Shown here piece after piece: positions 8,180 to 16,398 of a DNA stretch of 36,031 bases. The stretch lies in contig JAYWHH010000004.1 of assembly GCA_043777815.1 (NCBI GenBank), positions 1 through 36,031 on the forward strand, in the 5' to 3' direction. The DNA is from JAXMDS01 sp043777815. GTDB lineage: Bacteria > Pseudomonadota > Alphaproteobacteria > Rickettsiales > Rickettsiaceae. How positions within the stretch are numbered: the stretch's first letter is position 1; every line of letters begins with the position of its first letter. Made by a program: the position numbers and the translations under genes. Under the pieces are notes generated by a model that saw only the letters and a list, made by a program, of their open reading frames with translations, was not told where the DNA came from and ran no database searches.

Positions 8180-9352
8180 ATCTTCAATGCTATGATGTAT
8201 AAGAATCATTGAATTTCGATTTAAATCTTTATATAAACCCTCTGCAATCTCTTTTACTATCAGTATCTTGTCATGTTTATCCTTTAAGTGCTTTGTAATA
8301 GGCATATTAAAAACATCCATAGTTATTATGGTAGTGCTTTTAGGAACTTTAGTAGTTTCAAACAGCATATTTAATATTTTAGGTGATAGAAGTAAAGGTT
8401 TTATCGGCAAATCTTCAGTAATATTGCTAAGCGTGATATTTGCCAACATCATATAATCAACATCAGTATATTCTTCAAATATTAATTTAAAAACCAATCC
8501 TTCGGTAGCCATCAAGTCCTCCATGCTGCCATGGTAATTTAAAATTACTTGATTAGGATCATTGACCCTATTGTTCACATCTCTAGCTTGGCCCTGGCCT
8601 ACAAAATGACGTAAGCAGTTTTTTAATCCACTATTTTTAATTCCTTTTAAAGCAGCAATACAAAATTTGGATATTAAGTGAGGATCAGATCCAAATGATC
8701 TAGACTGTATAAGGCCTACATTACCATCATAAAAATCAGCTACTGGAGCAAGAATCACATCTGCGCCATATTTTTTGATGTTTCTACTCATTACCTCATA
8801 GTTAATTTCAATCAAAGTAGATGTAATCAATATGGCTTTTTCATTTTCGCCTGCAGGTTTATTGGGATCTGGTTCAGATAAATGACTTTCTATTAAAGCT
8901 TTAATATCAATATGCGCCTTCATAGTTTCCGACATTCTAAAGAAAATATATATCTCATCTCTTAACAATTCAATCAGATCATCTTGTATTCTAGAATAGA
9001 GATATGTACGTAATTTTTCATAAAACAACTTGAAAGCTAAACTAGAAGGAAATAGCACTGGCGCTAATGGAATTCTAATTTTTTGTATCACGCCTCCCTC
9101 TGCCTCTATCATTAATAATGATTTTGGTGAGATTGCTTTAATTTGACTTGTTAATGCTAAAAATTTCTCTTCTGTTTCTGTTGAATCATCTCCTATTATA
9201 TTTGCATATGCAATATTATGAGATCCTAACAAAATATTCACTGGTTTTCCTATGTCCGCTCTTTTTTTAAGTGTCGCTATAACCTTAGTGCTCAAAGTAA
9301 AATCACTGATTTTAAGAATAAACTCTTGTGTGTGTATATTAAATGATGCCAT
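8105..9352 (-). CDS. NagZ-like GH3 protein lacking the catalytic His-Asp dyad
   Basis: A 415-residue protein aligned by eye with family 3 beta-N-acetylhexosaminidases (NagZ), which release GlcNAc from cell-wall muropeptides. Matching blocks in order: MIEAEGGVIQKIR (81-93; usually IDQEGGRVQRLR), ADVILAPVADF (197-207), RSFGSDP (218-224), RHFVGQG (248-254; usually KHFPGHG), DYMMLANI (299-306), and TTIITMDVFNM (340-350), which keeps the nucleophile Asp346. The acid/base motif D-S-H that follows KHFPGHG in active enzymes reads V-N-N here, so the His-Asp dyad is missing. It is likely inactive or altered, perhaps a sugar-binding or regulatory relative. It has no signal peptide, as in cytosolic NagZ. 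Its 3' end is duplicated downstream. Confidence 0.75.
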   Translation of the reverse strand: MASFNIHTQEFILKISDFTLSTKVIATLKKRADIGKPVNILLGSHNIAYANIIGDDSTETEEKFLALTSQIKAISPKSLLMIEAEGGVIQKIRIPLAPVLFPSSLAFKLFYEKLRTYLYSRIQDDLIELLRDEIYIFFRMSETMKAHIDIKALIESHLSEPDPNKPAGENEKAILITSTLIEINYEVMSRNIKKYGADVILAPVADFYDGNVGLIQSRSFGSDPHLISKFCIAALKGIKNSGLKNCLRHFVGQGQARDVNNRVNDPNQVILNYHGSMEDLMATEGLVFKLIFEEYTDVDYMMLANITLSNITEDLPIKPLLLSPKILNMLFETTKVPKSTTIITMDVFNMPITKHLKDKHDKILIVKEIAEGLYKDLNRNSMILIHHSIEDFEKLGGFEALDKITPYSPQFEAPQ

Positions 9353-9443
9353 ATATATAATTATTAGTTTAATTATTATATATGATATAAGTCCTATGTT
9401 GTTTTCAATTACACCGTACTTAGGAACTTAAGCCTTTGGTCAA

Positions 9444-9470
9444 AAAGCTAAAAATCAGAAAGCTAAAAAT
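9444..9470. repeat. 15-bp duplication at the adenylate kinase stop codon
   Basis: AAAGCTAAAAAT occurs at 9444-9455 and 9459-9470, period 15. The second copy contains the adk stop codon (minus strand). A small example of the gene-tail duplications common in this window. Confidence 0.6.
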
Positions 9471-10074
9471 TTAATTTAGAATCAAGAATTTGCTTTATGT
9501 TCAAATATACTTCAGTTATTGATTTAGATGCATCCACAACGTTAATTACAGGCTCATAGTATTCTATCAAGCTTTTCGTGAATTCTTCAAATTCTCTTAA
9601 TCTATTGTGGATAGTTGATATGCTATCATCTTCTCTTTGACTTATATCTACACTTCCACATTTAACACATTTAGTACTTTGTGAAAGAATTTCTTTACAT
9701 TGATTACAGTATGCCCTTACCTTCAATCTCTTGATTATGGTTTCGTTATCAAGCTTTAGATAAATAACTAAAATTTCATAATTTAGCTTTAAATGTTCGG
9801 CTTGATCTAATTTTCTTGGATATCCATCGAGTAAGATTATATCTTCTTGTATTTTATTTAACTCCAAATCTACTAGACTATTAACATAATTAGAGTCTAA
9901 TAATTGACCTGAAGCTAAAATTGCTTTCATTTTAGGATCTTCATTCATGACCTCTCTTAACTTGTCTCCTACGCACAAATATCCAAAATCATAATCATGT
10001 AAGATATTGGATGATTGTGTACCTTTTCCTGATCCAGGAGCGCCAAGTAACGATACAATTAATTTTTTATTCAT
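9463..10074 (-). CDS. adk: Adenylate kinase
   Basis: Catalyses ATP + AMP = 2 ADP in the cytosol. The start is set at the ATG whose product opens MNKKLIVSLLGAPGSGKGTQ (203 residues), where the P-loop sits at the normal distance; a frame extending 14 residues further upstream (MVSIVCLKLYF...) is not family-like. Other marks are DGYPRKLDQAE (the DGFPR block with Tyr for Phe) and a LID domain with four cysteines (CNQC...CVKC), the zinc-binding type. In many alphaproteobacteria adk lies within the ribosomal protein spc operon; here it stands alone between the NagZ-like gene and an unknown gene. A palindrome about 80 bp upstream may be regulatory. Confidence 0.95.
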   Translation of the reverse strand: MNKKLIVSLLGAPGSGKGTQSSNILHDYDFGYLCVGDKLREVMNEDPKMKAILASGQLLDSNYVNSLVDLELNKIQEDIILLDGYPRKLDQAEHLKLNYEILVIYLKLDNETIIKRLKVRAYCNQCKEILSQSTKCVKCGSVDISQREDDSISTIHNRLREFEEFTKSLIEYYEPVINVVDASKSITEVYLNIKQILDSKLNF

Positions 10075-10153
10075 ATACTTTATAAAATAGAGTTTCAAAC
10101 AAACAATGCTAACCAAAAAATTTGGCTGAGTATTGAATAGCAGCTAATAATTC

Positions 10154-10169
10154 TCTTAATTAATCAGGA
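10154..10169. promoter_or_regulatory. Degenerate palindrome TCTTAATTAATCAGGA, copy 3
   Basis: Two differences from the perfect palindrome at 1234-1249. It lies in the intergenic region 80 bp upstream of the adk start codon (minus strand). Its role is inferred only from its recurrence. Confidence 0.25.
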
Positions 10170-10246
10170 TTTAAAAGATGTAATCTGAATAGTCATTATA
10201 CAAGTTTATTGCGCAGTCAGAAGCTGGCTAAGTATAATTTGAGAAT

Positions 10247-10909
10247 CTAACTATAATCAATTATAGTATTTTTTCTCAAGATTTGGATATTGGTAATATC
10301 TGTAAAAATGGTTTCACCAAAAATAGTAAAGTTTAATATACAGTTTTCAGAAGAAAATTCTGGATTTTTTAAATAGGTTTTCAAAACACCTCTTATAACA
10401 TATAATATTCCAACTAAGTGATGAATTAAAAAACTTTCTTTGGAAATGAATACTAAATGATAAACCGTTTTTTTTATATAAAACTTAAAAGGGAGTAAAT
10501 TTATTTTCCTGGCAGTACTAAATATCTCATAAATAGCAGCGATATTATTATCGTGTATAACTTGCTTTTGTTCACCTATAGTGAACTTTATCTCTATTTC
10601 CACAACGCTTTTATCCAAATCAAGATAAGTTTCAGACTTTAATAAAAGATTGTTAAAAATATCATTATTGTTTGATTTTGAGGCATTATTTAAGCCTAAG
10701 TTAATCTTAGAAGGCTCTATGTGGATATGAGGGCCTAGCTCAATAATCGATATAGTTCTAAAAATTCTAAAAGGATCTTCAAAAGCTAAAAATTTTTTGT
10801 TATTTAGATCTTTAACATAATTTGCCAAATCATAATTGTGATAATGGGTAATCTCTTGATCATTTTCAGTTATAGTAATGAATTGGAGCATCTGAAACAT
10901 AATAAACAC
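10247..10909 (-). CDS. Hypothetical protein, unrecognised
   Basis: A 220-residue protein (start could also be the fourth or seventh codon, both Met). I recognise no family. It is mixed alpha/beta by eye, with alternating hydrophobic stretches (FRIFRTISIIELGPHIHIEP, VVEIEIKFTI, FKFYIKKTVYHLVFI) and a short Asn/Ser-rich insert (NNASKSNNNDIF). There is no signal peptide and no clear transmembrane helix; LIHHLVGILYVIRGVL is amphipathic to hydrophobic and might touch a membrane. It lies alone between adk and an ABC ATPase on the same strand, with about 170 bp to adk and 150 bp to the ATPase gene, so it is not obviously part of an operon. Confidence 0.5.
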   Translation of the reverse strand: MFIMFQMLQFITITENDQEITHYHNYDLANYVKDLNNKKFLAFEDPFRIFRTISIIELGPHIHIEPSKINLGLNNASKSNNNDIFNNLLLKSETYLDLDKSVVEIEIKFTIGEQKQVIHDNNIAAIYEIFSTARKINLLPFKFYIKKTVYHLVFISKESFLIHHLVGILYVIRGVLKTYLKNPEFSSENCILNFTIFGETIFTDITNIQILRKNTIIDYS

Positions 10910-11055
10910 ATCAATATATTATCAATATATACTTCAAATTCAAGCAAAAACAATTCTTAGGTTGCCTTGATTCATAATTAGGAAATTCTACTTTTCGAAT
11001 ATTTTATTAAAATCCATGTCTATAAAAAACATGCTTTTTACATATCTCCCTAATC

Positions 11056-11742
11056 TTAAAAATTAAATCCATGTCTAATGATAGGCAATATATCTTTTAC
11101 AGGTCCATCTAATTTTATCTTACCATTATCAATCACTATTATTCTGTCACAAAGTTCCTCTACTTCATGGAATTGATGAGTAGACAAAATAATATTTCTT
11201 CCGGTCGATTTAATAGCTTTCAAGTGGTTCATAATTAATCGAGATAAGTTCACATCTACCGCAGCAGTAGGCTCATCTAAAATAAGTACTTGTGGATTGT
11301 GCAGCATAGCTTTAGCGAGGCAAAATCTTCTTTTCATGCCACCAGATAATGACTTAGTATTGTGTTTTAAATTAGGAAGTAGGCCAACTTTATCTAACAA
11401 TTCCCAAATCTGCTCCGGAGTTATTTCTATTCCATAGCTCCAAGCCCAAACTTTCAAATACTGTTCTAAATTTAAGAATACGTTTAAAAATGGCTCTTGA
11501 GGCATAAATCCTAAGTAATGTTTAGCGCCTTTATCTAAATCAAGTCCACAAACCTTAATACAGCCTTCAGTTTTTTTTATAATTGAGCCAATTATATTAA
11601 GCAAAGTTGACTTCCCTGCTCCATTTTTGCCTAAAATTGCCACAGCTTGTCCATATGGTAATTCGAAAGATATATGATCTATCCCAACATTATAAGGATC
11701 TTGATAAATTTTAGACAAATTTGAAATTGATAAAGCGGACAT
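11056..11742 (-). CDS. ABC transporter ATPase, YadG/ABC-2 type
   Basis: A 228-residue ATP-binding subunit. Walker A GKNGAGKST is at 38-46, Q-loop MPQE at 79-82, signature LSGGM at 131-135, Walker B VLILDEP at 151-157 and H-loop His188 (LSTHQFHEVEELCDRI). The SGGMKRR signature and DEPTAAVDVNLSR segment are typical of the YadG/ABC-2 exporter group. The cognate membrane subunit (YadH-like) is not in the window, so the transporter is either split across the genome or this subunit serves another permease. The upstream gene for a membrane-anchored protein ends 5 bp before the start, so the two are probably co-transcribed. The substrate is unknown. Confidence 0.88.
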   Translation of the reverse strand: MSALSISNLSKIYQDPYNVGIDHISFELPYGQAVAILGKNGAGKSTLLNIIGSIIKKTEGCIKVCGLDLDKGAKHYLGFMPQEPFLNVFLNLEQYLKVWAWSYGIEITPEQIWELLDKVGLLPNLKHNTKSLSGGMKRRFCLAKAMLHNPQVLILDEPTAAVDVNLSRLIMNHLKAIKSTGRNIILSTHQFHEVEELCDRIIVIDNGKIKLDGPVKDILPIIRHGFNF

Positions 11743-11747
11743 AAATT

Positions 11748-12572
11748 TTATTTACCGAAAAAAGTTAAGAGGTTGGTATTATGAATTTTGTTTTTTTCAG
11801 CAATTAAATCTAAAATTAACATCTGATTAATTGACATTTGATTTTTAGATTTTGTCTGATCAAAGAACTTTTTAACTTTAACATAAAAATTAAAAAACTC
11901 TTCTATGTTAATTTTTTTTAGCCAAATACCTTTTAATAAAATTAAGTTGGACACTTCATCAAATCCACGCGAAACATTCCCACGCGAAACATTATCTAGT
12001 TTAACGTCTAATTTTGTATCAATAATTTGTCCAATTTCGGTGAAATATTTAAGCGCGTAATCATGAGTGAAATTTCTAGGTTGATCTAGTATCAATTTTC
12101 CTAAGTAATCTAAAGCTAATTCGGATACAAAACGATTCGAACTGGATTTTAAATCTTCAAGTATATCAATCACATTTAATCTAAACTCAGGATCTATTTT
12201 ATTTGCAAACTGAGCTTTGACTCTATTAACGTCATTTGCAAACTGAGTTGTGTTGATGTTGTTGATATCAACATCAGATGAATCATCTAACGTTTCTGCG
12301 GACTTAGTAATGAAATTAGAGATAAATTTAAACTTTGCTATGTAGTTTATTTTGGAATCATTTTTTAATTTATCCAGTTCAACTGAATTATTCAAAATAT
12401 CAATTGTAATTTTTCGATTATAATGATAAGTTTGTTGATAAAAGTACCCAGTAATACTAAAGTAGCTTACTAAGCCTATTCCCAAAATGATAGATGTATA
12501 TAAAATTTTTCTAAAGATTTTTATATTTCTCTCAAATTTTTCATCTGAAATAGCCTCTTCTAGAAGATTCAT
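11748..12572 (-). CDS. Membrane-anchored hypothetical protein, DUF2659/YfgM-like
   Basis: A 274-residue protein with a short cytoplasmic N-terminus (MNLLEEAISDEKFERNIKIF), one transmembrane helix at about 25-46 (LYTSIILGIGLVSYFSI) and a large soluble helical domain, probably periplasmic. The layout and opening (a short acidic segment, then one membrane anchor) resemble the Rickettsiales DUF2659 family and the TPR-like YfgM group that works with the Sec translocon; this assignment is tentative. Two small in-frame duplications are visible: NVSRG-NVSRG from a 15-bp unit near 11964-11993, and a repeated QFAN about 13 residues apart. Located 5 bp upstream of the ABC ATPase gene and about 80 bp from rpsT. 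Confidence 0.5.
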   Translation of the reverse strand: MNLLEEAISDEKFERNIKIFRKILYTSIILGIGLVSYFSITGYFYQQTYHYNRKITIDILNNSVELDKLKNDSKINYIAKFKFISNFITKSAETLDDSSDVDINNINTTQFANDVNRVKAQFANKIDPEFRLNVIDILEDLKSSSNRFVSELALDYLGKLILDQPRNFTHDYALKYFTEIGQIIDTKLDVKLDNVSRGNVSRGFDEVSNLILLKGIWLKKINIEEFFNFYVKVKKFFDQTKSKNQMSINQMLILDLIAEKNKIHNTNLLTFFGK

Positions 12573-12652
12573 AAATTAAGGTCTAGTTTTAGCCATTCTA
12601 GCATAATTTTATTCAAAAAATTTCTAAGTTGACAATAAACAAAGCATATCTT

Positions 12653-12931
12653 TTAAGCTGAAACAAATTTATTTTTAAATAACTTGTGAATTTGACTAAT
12701 TTTTCTTGAAGCATTGTTAGGTTTCAATATATTTTTATTTACAGATCTATGTAACATAGACTGACATTTTTGTAGCAATTCAAAAGCTTCAGAATTAGTA
12801 GAATTTTGTTGTGTTAAGCAGTTTTTAAACTTTTTTATGTAAGTTTTAAATTCACTTGCTCTGGACACATTGATAAGTCTTCTTCTTTGATTTTGTCTAG
12901 CTGCTTTTTCTGCAGATTTAGTGTTAGCCAT
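12653..12931 (-). CDS. rpsT: 30S ribosomal protein S20
   Basis: A 92-residue basic protein beginning MANTKSAEKAARQNQRRR, the standard S20 N-terminus, and ending HKLFKNKFVSA. It binds 16S rRNA early in 30S assembly. Length is normal. It has its own promoter-like extended -10 box upstream and faces the membrane-anchored protein gene about 80 bp downstream. Confidence 0.95.
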   Translation of the reverse strand: MANTKSAEKAARQNQRRRLINVSRASEFKTYIKKFKNCLTQQNSTNSEAFELLQKCQSMLHRSVNKNILKPNNASRKISQIHKLFKNKFVSA

Positions 12932-12958
12932 ATTGTCTAATTTAGGTTAATAAACTAA

Positions 12959-12967
12959 ATTATATCA
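12959..12967 (-). promoter_or_regulatory. Extended -10 promoter for rpsT
   Basis: On the minus strand TGATATAAT gives a TGnTATAAT extended -10 about 28 bp before the rpsT start. No good -35 is visible, as expected for an extended -10 promoter. Confidence 0.5.
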
Positions 12968-13014
12968 CAAAAAATTATATTAGAAACTTCCCATAATTAT
13001 GTTGTAAGTAGAAA

Positions 13015-13554
13015 CTAATTTATATAACCCTCTAACAAATCTTTAAGTTTTCCTGATTTGTGCATTTCGATTATAATATCGCACCCACCAATAAAATTTC
13101 CATCAACATATAATTGTGGTACAGTAGGCCAGTTACTAAAAACTTTAACGCCTGATCTTACTTGCTCGCTATCTAAAATGTTAATTCCTACAAATGGAAC
13201 CTTTAAACGCTCTAATAAATCAACTACTCTAGAAGAAAATCCACAAGCTGGGAAATCATTATCACCTTTCATAAAAAGAACAATGTTGTACGTACTAACT
13301 AAATTTTTAATTGCTTCTTGAACTTTTTCAACGTTCAATTTTGATAAAGATTCAATAAATACCTGACTTATTTGATTCAATTGAATATTGCTCAGCTTCA
13401 TGAATTCTTCTTTGGATAAAGCCTTATCATGCATAATTCCATTTTTCTTGGTATCTTGAACGCGAGTTTCAATAACAGTAGTTTGATTATGTTTATCAAT
13501 AATATTGGCGCTTAGATTATGAATATCAGGTGCGATGTCTGTCATTTTGATCAT
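13015..13554 (-). CDS. grxD: Monothiol CGFS glutaredoxin (Grx4/GrxD type) with N-terminal extension
   Basis: The C-terminal 105 residues form a monothiol glutaredoxin that binds and passes on [2Fe-2S] clusters with glutathione. The marks are VLFMKGDNDFPACGFSSRVV with active Cys104 (CGFS 104-107), NWPTVPQLYVDGNFIGGCDI (141-160) including the WPT-P glutathione site, and the C-terminal MHKSGKLKDLL. The usual length is about 105-115 residues; this one has about 75 extra N-terminal residues, polar and rich in Asn/Asp/Lys, with no BolA-like motif. Internal Met52 (MKLSNIQ) offers a shorter start, but no Shine-Dalgarno site decides between them. It lies about 150 bp from the HscB-like gene on the same strand, consistent with shared roles in Fe-S cluster delivery. 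Confidence 0.9.
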   Translation of the reverse strand: MIKMTDIAPDIHNLSANIIDKHNQTTVIETRVQDTKKNGIMHDKALSKEEFMKLSNIQLNQISQVFIESLSKLNVEKVQEAIKNLVSTYNIVLFMKGDNDFPACGFSSRVVDLLERLKVPFVGINILDSEQVRSGVKVFSNWPTVPQLYVDGNFIGGCDIIIEMHKSGKLKDLLEGYIN

Positions 13555-13643
13555 ATTTAACTATTTTTAGAATATACCATAAAACTAATTTGAAATCCAA
13601 CATGGAGAGATTTGAAATCATTTTAGCTATGAATGATAACAAT

Positions 13644-13733
13644 AAATACAAAATTAACTTTTATATCATGATATCTTTTACACCATCAAAATACAAAATT
13701 AACTTTTATATCGTGATATCCTTTACGTCACCT
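13644..13733. repeat. 45-bp duplication of the HscB-like gene's 3' end
   Basis: Units AAATACAAAATTAACTTTTA... start at 13644 and 13689 (period 45) with a few differences. The right-hand unit covers the last codons and stop of the minus-strand hscB-like gene; the left-hand unit lies just past the stop. Confidence 0.85.
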
Positions 13734-14344
13734 TTCAAAATATTTGCAACAAATCTTAGTTTAGCCAACGCCTCAGCTGATCCAATTAGGTTAAGATTCC
13801 TAATTGCTTCGTAGCCCTCATACAGATATTGTCTATAATCCGACTTACACTTTAGTAAAATTTCTTTAGCTTCGATAAACTCTGGAGCTTCCGCAGACTC
13901 TGGATCAATGAAAGATTCATCTAATATATCTTCATCAAAATTATCAAGATTTATCTTTGATCGCAACAATTTTAGAATTCTATCAGGAGTAGTATTAAGT
14001 ATTTGATTGTCTTCAAAGCATCGTGTTAAAAATTCTAAATTTAAACTTACGTTACTCAGGTCCAGATTTGTTTTTTTAGCCAATTGATCTAAATAATACT
14101 CTAGTCTCAATATATCATCATTAAGGATCTTATATCCCTGATGCGCATCGTTCGCCTCTGTTTCATCATTCAATAAATTAAAATATTTATCTTCTAGCGC
14201 CTCTAAACATATTTCTGGGGATGATTTTTCAAATAGTTTTTCAAACTGTCTTGATAGATTTAAAACTTGATATCCTTTAAGTTTAAGAGGCCTCATGTAT
14301 TGTTCTGGATCAACTCCAAATAATTCAAAATAGTTCATATACAA
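13706..14344 (-). CDS. hscB: HscB-like Fe-S co-chaperone lacking the HPD motif
   Basis: A 212-residue protein assigned as HscB/Jac1: N-terminal NYFELFGVDPEQY (4-16) matches the HscB opening YFxLFGL, GYKILNDDILRLEYYL (70-85) matches the later J-domain helix, and a helical C-terminal domain (about 145-205, EFIEAKEILLKCKSDYRQYL) corresponds to the IscU-binding bundle. HscB normally delivers IscU to HscA and triggers its ATPase through His-Pro-Asp. At the expected place (about 33-38) this protein reads RQFEKLFEK, with no HPD. The domain is also somewhat longer than usual. It may bind IscU but not stimulate an Hsp70 in the normal way. Its 3' end is duplicated downstream. The alternative is a generic J-like protein; the overall order still favours HscB. 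Confidence 0.65.
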   Translation of the reverse strand: MYMNYFELFGVDPEQYMRPLKLKGYQVLNLSRQFEKLFEKSSPEICLEALEDKYFNLLNDETEANDAHQGYKILNDDILRLEYYLDQLAKKTNLDLSNVSLNLEFLTRCFEDNQILNTTPDRILKLLRSKINLDNFDEDILDESFIDPESAEAPEFIEAKEILLKCKSDYRQYLYEGYEAIRNLNLIGSAEALAKLRFVANILKGDVKDITI

Positions 14345-14441
14345 TTTTAGATTGTTAATAATTTATTCTATCTCAAGTAATGGTATTGGATTCTCCATAA
14401 TTTGCAATTTCAACTAGAATTATTAATAAAAAAAATAATAG

Positions 14442-14999
14442 TTACTTTAGAGACATTAGGCTTAAATTTTTCTCTTCAACTCTTTTGTTTACTTTTTTGT
14501 TGTATTCTTCAACTAATTTATCAATCTCTGCAGTTTCTTTTTTAACAATATCTTCGGACACACCCTCTTTCTCTAATTTTTTTAAGGTTTCCATTCCATC
14601 TCTTCTGATGTGTCTTATTGCAACTTTAGCCTTCTCGCCAAATTGACTAATAACCTTAGTCATTTCTTTACGGCGCTCTTCGGTCACAATAGGCAATTTA
14701 ACTATTAAGATTCCAGCTTCATTGCTAACATTTACACCTAAATTAGCAGCATTAATGCCTTTTTCAATATTCTTTAAATTAGCCACGTCCCATGGTTGTA
14801 TTTTTAGAGTTTGCTTATCTATAGCTGATGCGTGAGCTACCTGAGTTAATCTCACTCTATCTCCATGGCTTTCTACTAAAACCCTATCTAACATTTTAGT
14901 TGAGGCCTGAGATGCGCTAATCCCAGACATGTCCTCTTCTAGAGATTTTAGAGTTTGCTCAAGTTTCTTTTGCACATTAGCTTTAATTAATTGATTCAT
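14442..14999 (-). CDS. frr: Ribosome recycling factor
   Basis: A 185-residue protein that, with EF-G, splits post-termination ribosomes. The N-terminal helix (KKLEQTLKSLEEDMSGISAS), the domain I/II blocks LTQVAHASAIDKQTLKIQPWD and INAANLGVNVSNEAGILIVKLP, and the conserved VTEERRKEMTKVISQFGEKA and VAIRHIRRDGMETLKKLEK are all present. Length is standard. In most bacteria frr follows pyrH in an rpsB-tsf-pyrH-frr cluster; here it stands apart from rpsB (33528) and pyrH is absent from the window. Confidence 0.97.
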   Translation of the reverse strand: MNQLIKANVQKKLEQTLKSLEEDMSGISASQASTKMLDRVLVESHGDRVRLTQVAHASAIDKQTLKIQPWDVANLKNIEKGINAANLGVNVSNEAGILIVKLPIVTEERRKEMTKVISQFGEKAKVAIRHIRRDGMETLKKLEKEGVSEDIVKKETAEIDKLVEEYNKKVNKRVEEKNLSLMSLK

Positions 15000-15098
15000 A
15001 ACTTAGAAGATTAGAAGAATTTTTTTCGAAAAGATTATACCACGAAATTTATAATACATTGCACAATCAAGTTTCTCGATAAAGAAATAAAGCTAAAG

Positions 15099-16349
15099 TT
15101 ATGTTTTGAGGATTTTTTTGAACGTAAATCCTAAATAAGTCAATAAAAATACTGAACTTGAAAGAATGATTAAAATAATTGGCATGCTAAATAAATTAAG
15201 CTGTGAATAACTACCAATGAGAAAAATCATCAAAGTGATAATGCTATAGTACATAGAAATAAAAATAGAGCTCGAAATACCTATATTTGTTTTATTTTTA
15301 AAAGAAGAAGTTAAGATGTTGTTGCTTGTAGTAAAGCTTAAACAAATTATTAATATTTGTAAAATAGCACTGATTATAGTTATTGATATTGTATTAAGAT
15401 ACACAGATTTAAAATTTTGAAACACCATAATAAGCCCTAAGAAAATAAAGCTCAGAACTCCTGACGCAAATGAAGTTAGTTCAACTATACGTCTTGTTTC
15501 AATTCTTTTAATCAAGAAATTATTTAGTGTGCCCACTAAAAACATTCCAATACCAAAGCTTAAATACACTAAGCTATAAGCTTCAGAAGACAGCTTCAAA
15601 ACTCCCATATAAAAAAATGGAGCTTCATAAAATATTCCAAAAACAATACTTGCGGAAAGGCCTATTATAATTGCTCTTAATAAGATATTTAAATCAAAGA
15701 TCATACTTCTAAAAATAAGAATAAATAGTTCAAAATTAGTTCTTAAAGTTTTAAAAAAACTTTTACTGAATAGTTGACTCTGAGTAGACGGATTAGTTTC
15801 TTTAAGAAAGAAAATATTAAGCAACAGAAGAGCTATTAAAATTGGAGCAACAACATAATATCCTAATCTCCAATTAGTTTGTATTGCTAAATAATTGCCC
15901 AATAATATCCCCATGAATTTTGTAAAAAAGGAAAAATAATATGCATGACCATAAACTTTACTCAATTCTTTTCCCTCGTATACATCGCGACATATGGCTT
16001 GAGATAATACACTGCTCATACTAGATCCCGCACCTTGAATAAACTTACCCAAATAGAAAGTGTCAATTGTATGACTATTGCTAAATATAGAAATCCCTAA
16101 AACAATCAACAAGAAGCATATTAAAACACAACGTTTTCTACCAATTATGTCGGATAGTTGACCAAATATCATTACGCCCACTACAAACCCACTAAAGTAC
16201 ATTGAAGATGCATGTTGCATATTAGACTTAAGCATGCCCAAGTCATTAACTATTTCTAACGTAAGTGGAGAATATATGTCTTCTACAAACTTTGCAATTG
16301 CTATAATTACAAAAACTAATAGCAAATTGATTCGATTCAATTGGCTCAT
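15099..16349 (-). CDS. MFS transporter, Bcr/CflA drug-efflux type
   Basis: A 416-residue inner-membrane protein with about twelve transmembrane helices. MFS motif A is GQLSDIIGRKR (63-73), and GKFIQGAGSSM followed by SSVLSQAICRDV matches the Bcr/CflA (14-residue QGxG...aiaRD) signature. The family exports drugs or small metabolites by proton antiport. Both halves are complete, and the short loop after helix 6 (NPSTQSQLFSK) is normal. It stands about 50 bp downstream of atpF on the same strand with no functional link. In endosymbionts such transporters often move metabolites rather than antibiotics; the substrate cannot be read. Confidence 0.88.
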   Translation of the reverse strand: MSQLNRINLLLVFVIIAIAKFVEDIYSPLTLEIVNDLGMLKSNMQHASSMYFSGFVVGVMIFGQLSDIIGRKRCVLICFLLIVLGISIFSNSHTIDTFYLGKFIQGAGSSMSSVLSQAICRDVYEGKELSKVYGHAYYFSFFTKFMGILLGNYLAIQTNWRLGYYVVAPILIALLLLNIFFLKETNPSTQSQLFSKSFFKTLRTNFELFILIFRSMIFDLNILLRAIIIGLSASIVFGIFYEAPFFYMGVLKLSSEAYSLVYLSFGIGMFLVGTLNNFLIKRIETRRIVELTSFASGVLSFIFLGLIMVFQNFKSVYLNTISITIISAILQILIICLSFTTSNNILTSSFKNKTNIGISSSIFISMYYSIITLMIFLIGSYSQLNLFSMPIILIILSSSVFLLTYLGFTFKKILKT

Positions 16350-16398
16350 AATATATGGAGTATAAAATCAATAAAGATACATGTCAGAGGTTGACAAG

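Noticed and set aside
10075..10116. 14-residue N-terminal extension of adenylate kinase
   Set aside because: The P-loop distance fits only the internal ATG at 10074.
13590..13814. Plus-strand frame over the end of the HscB-like gene
   Set aside because: It arises from the 45-bp duplicated tail and is antisense to a supported gene.
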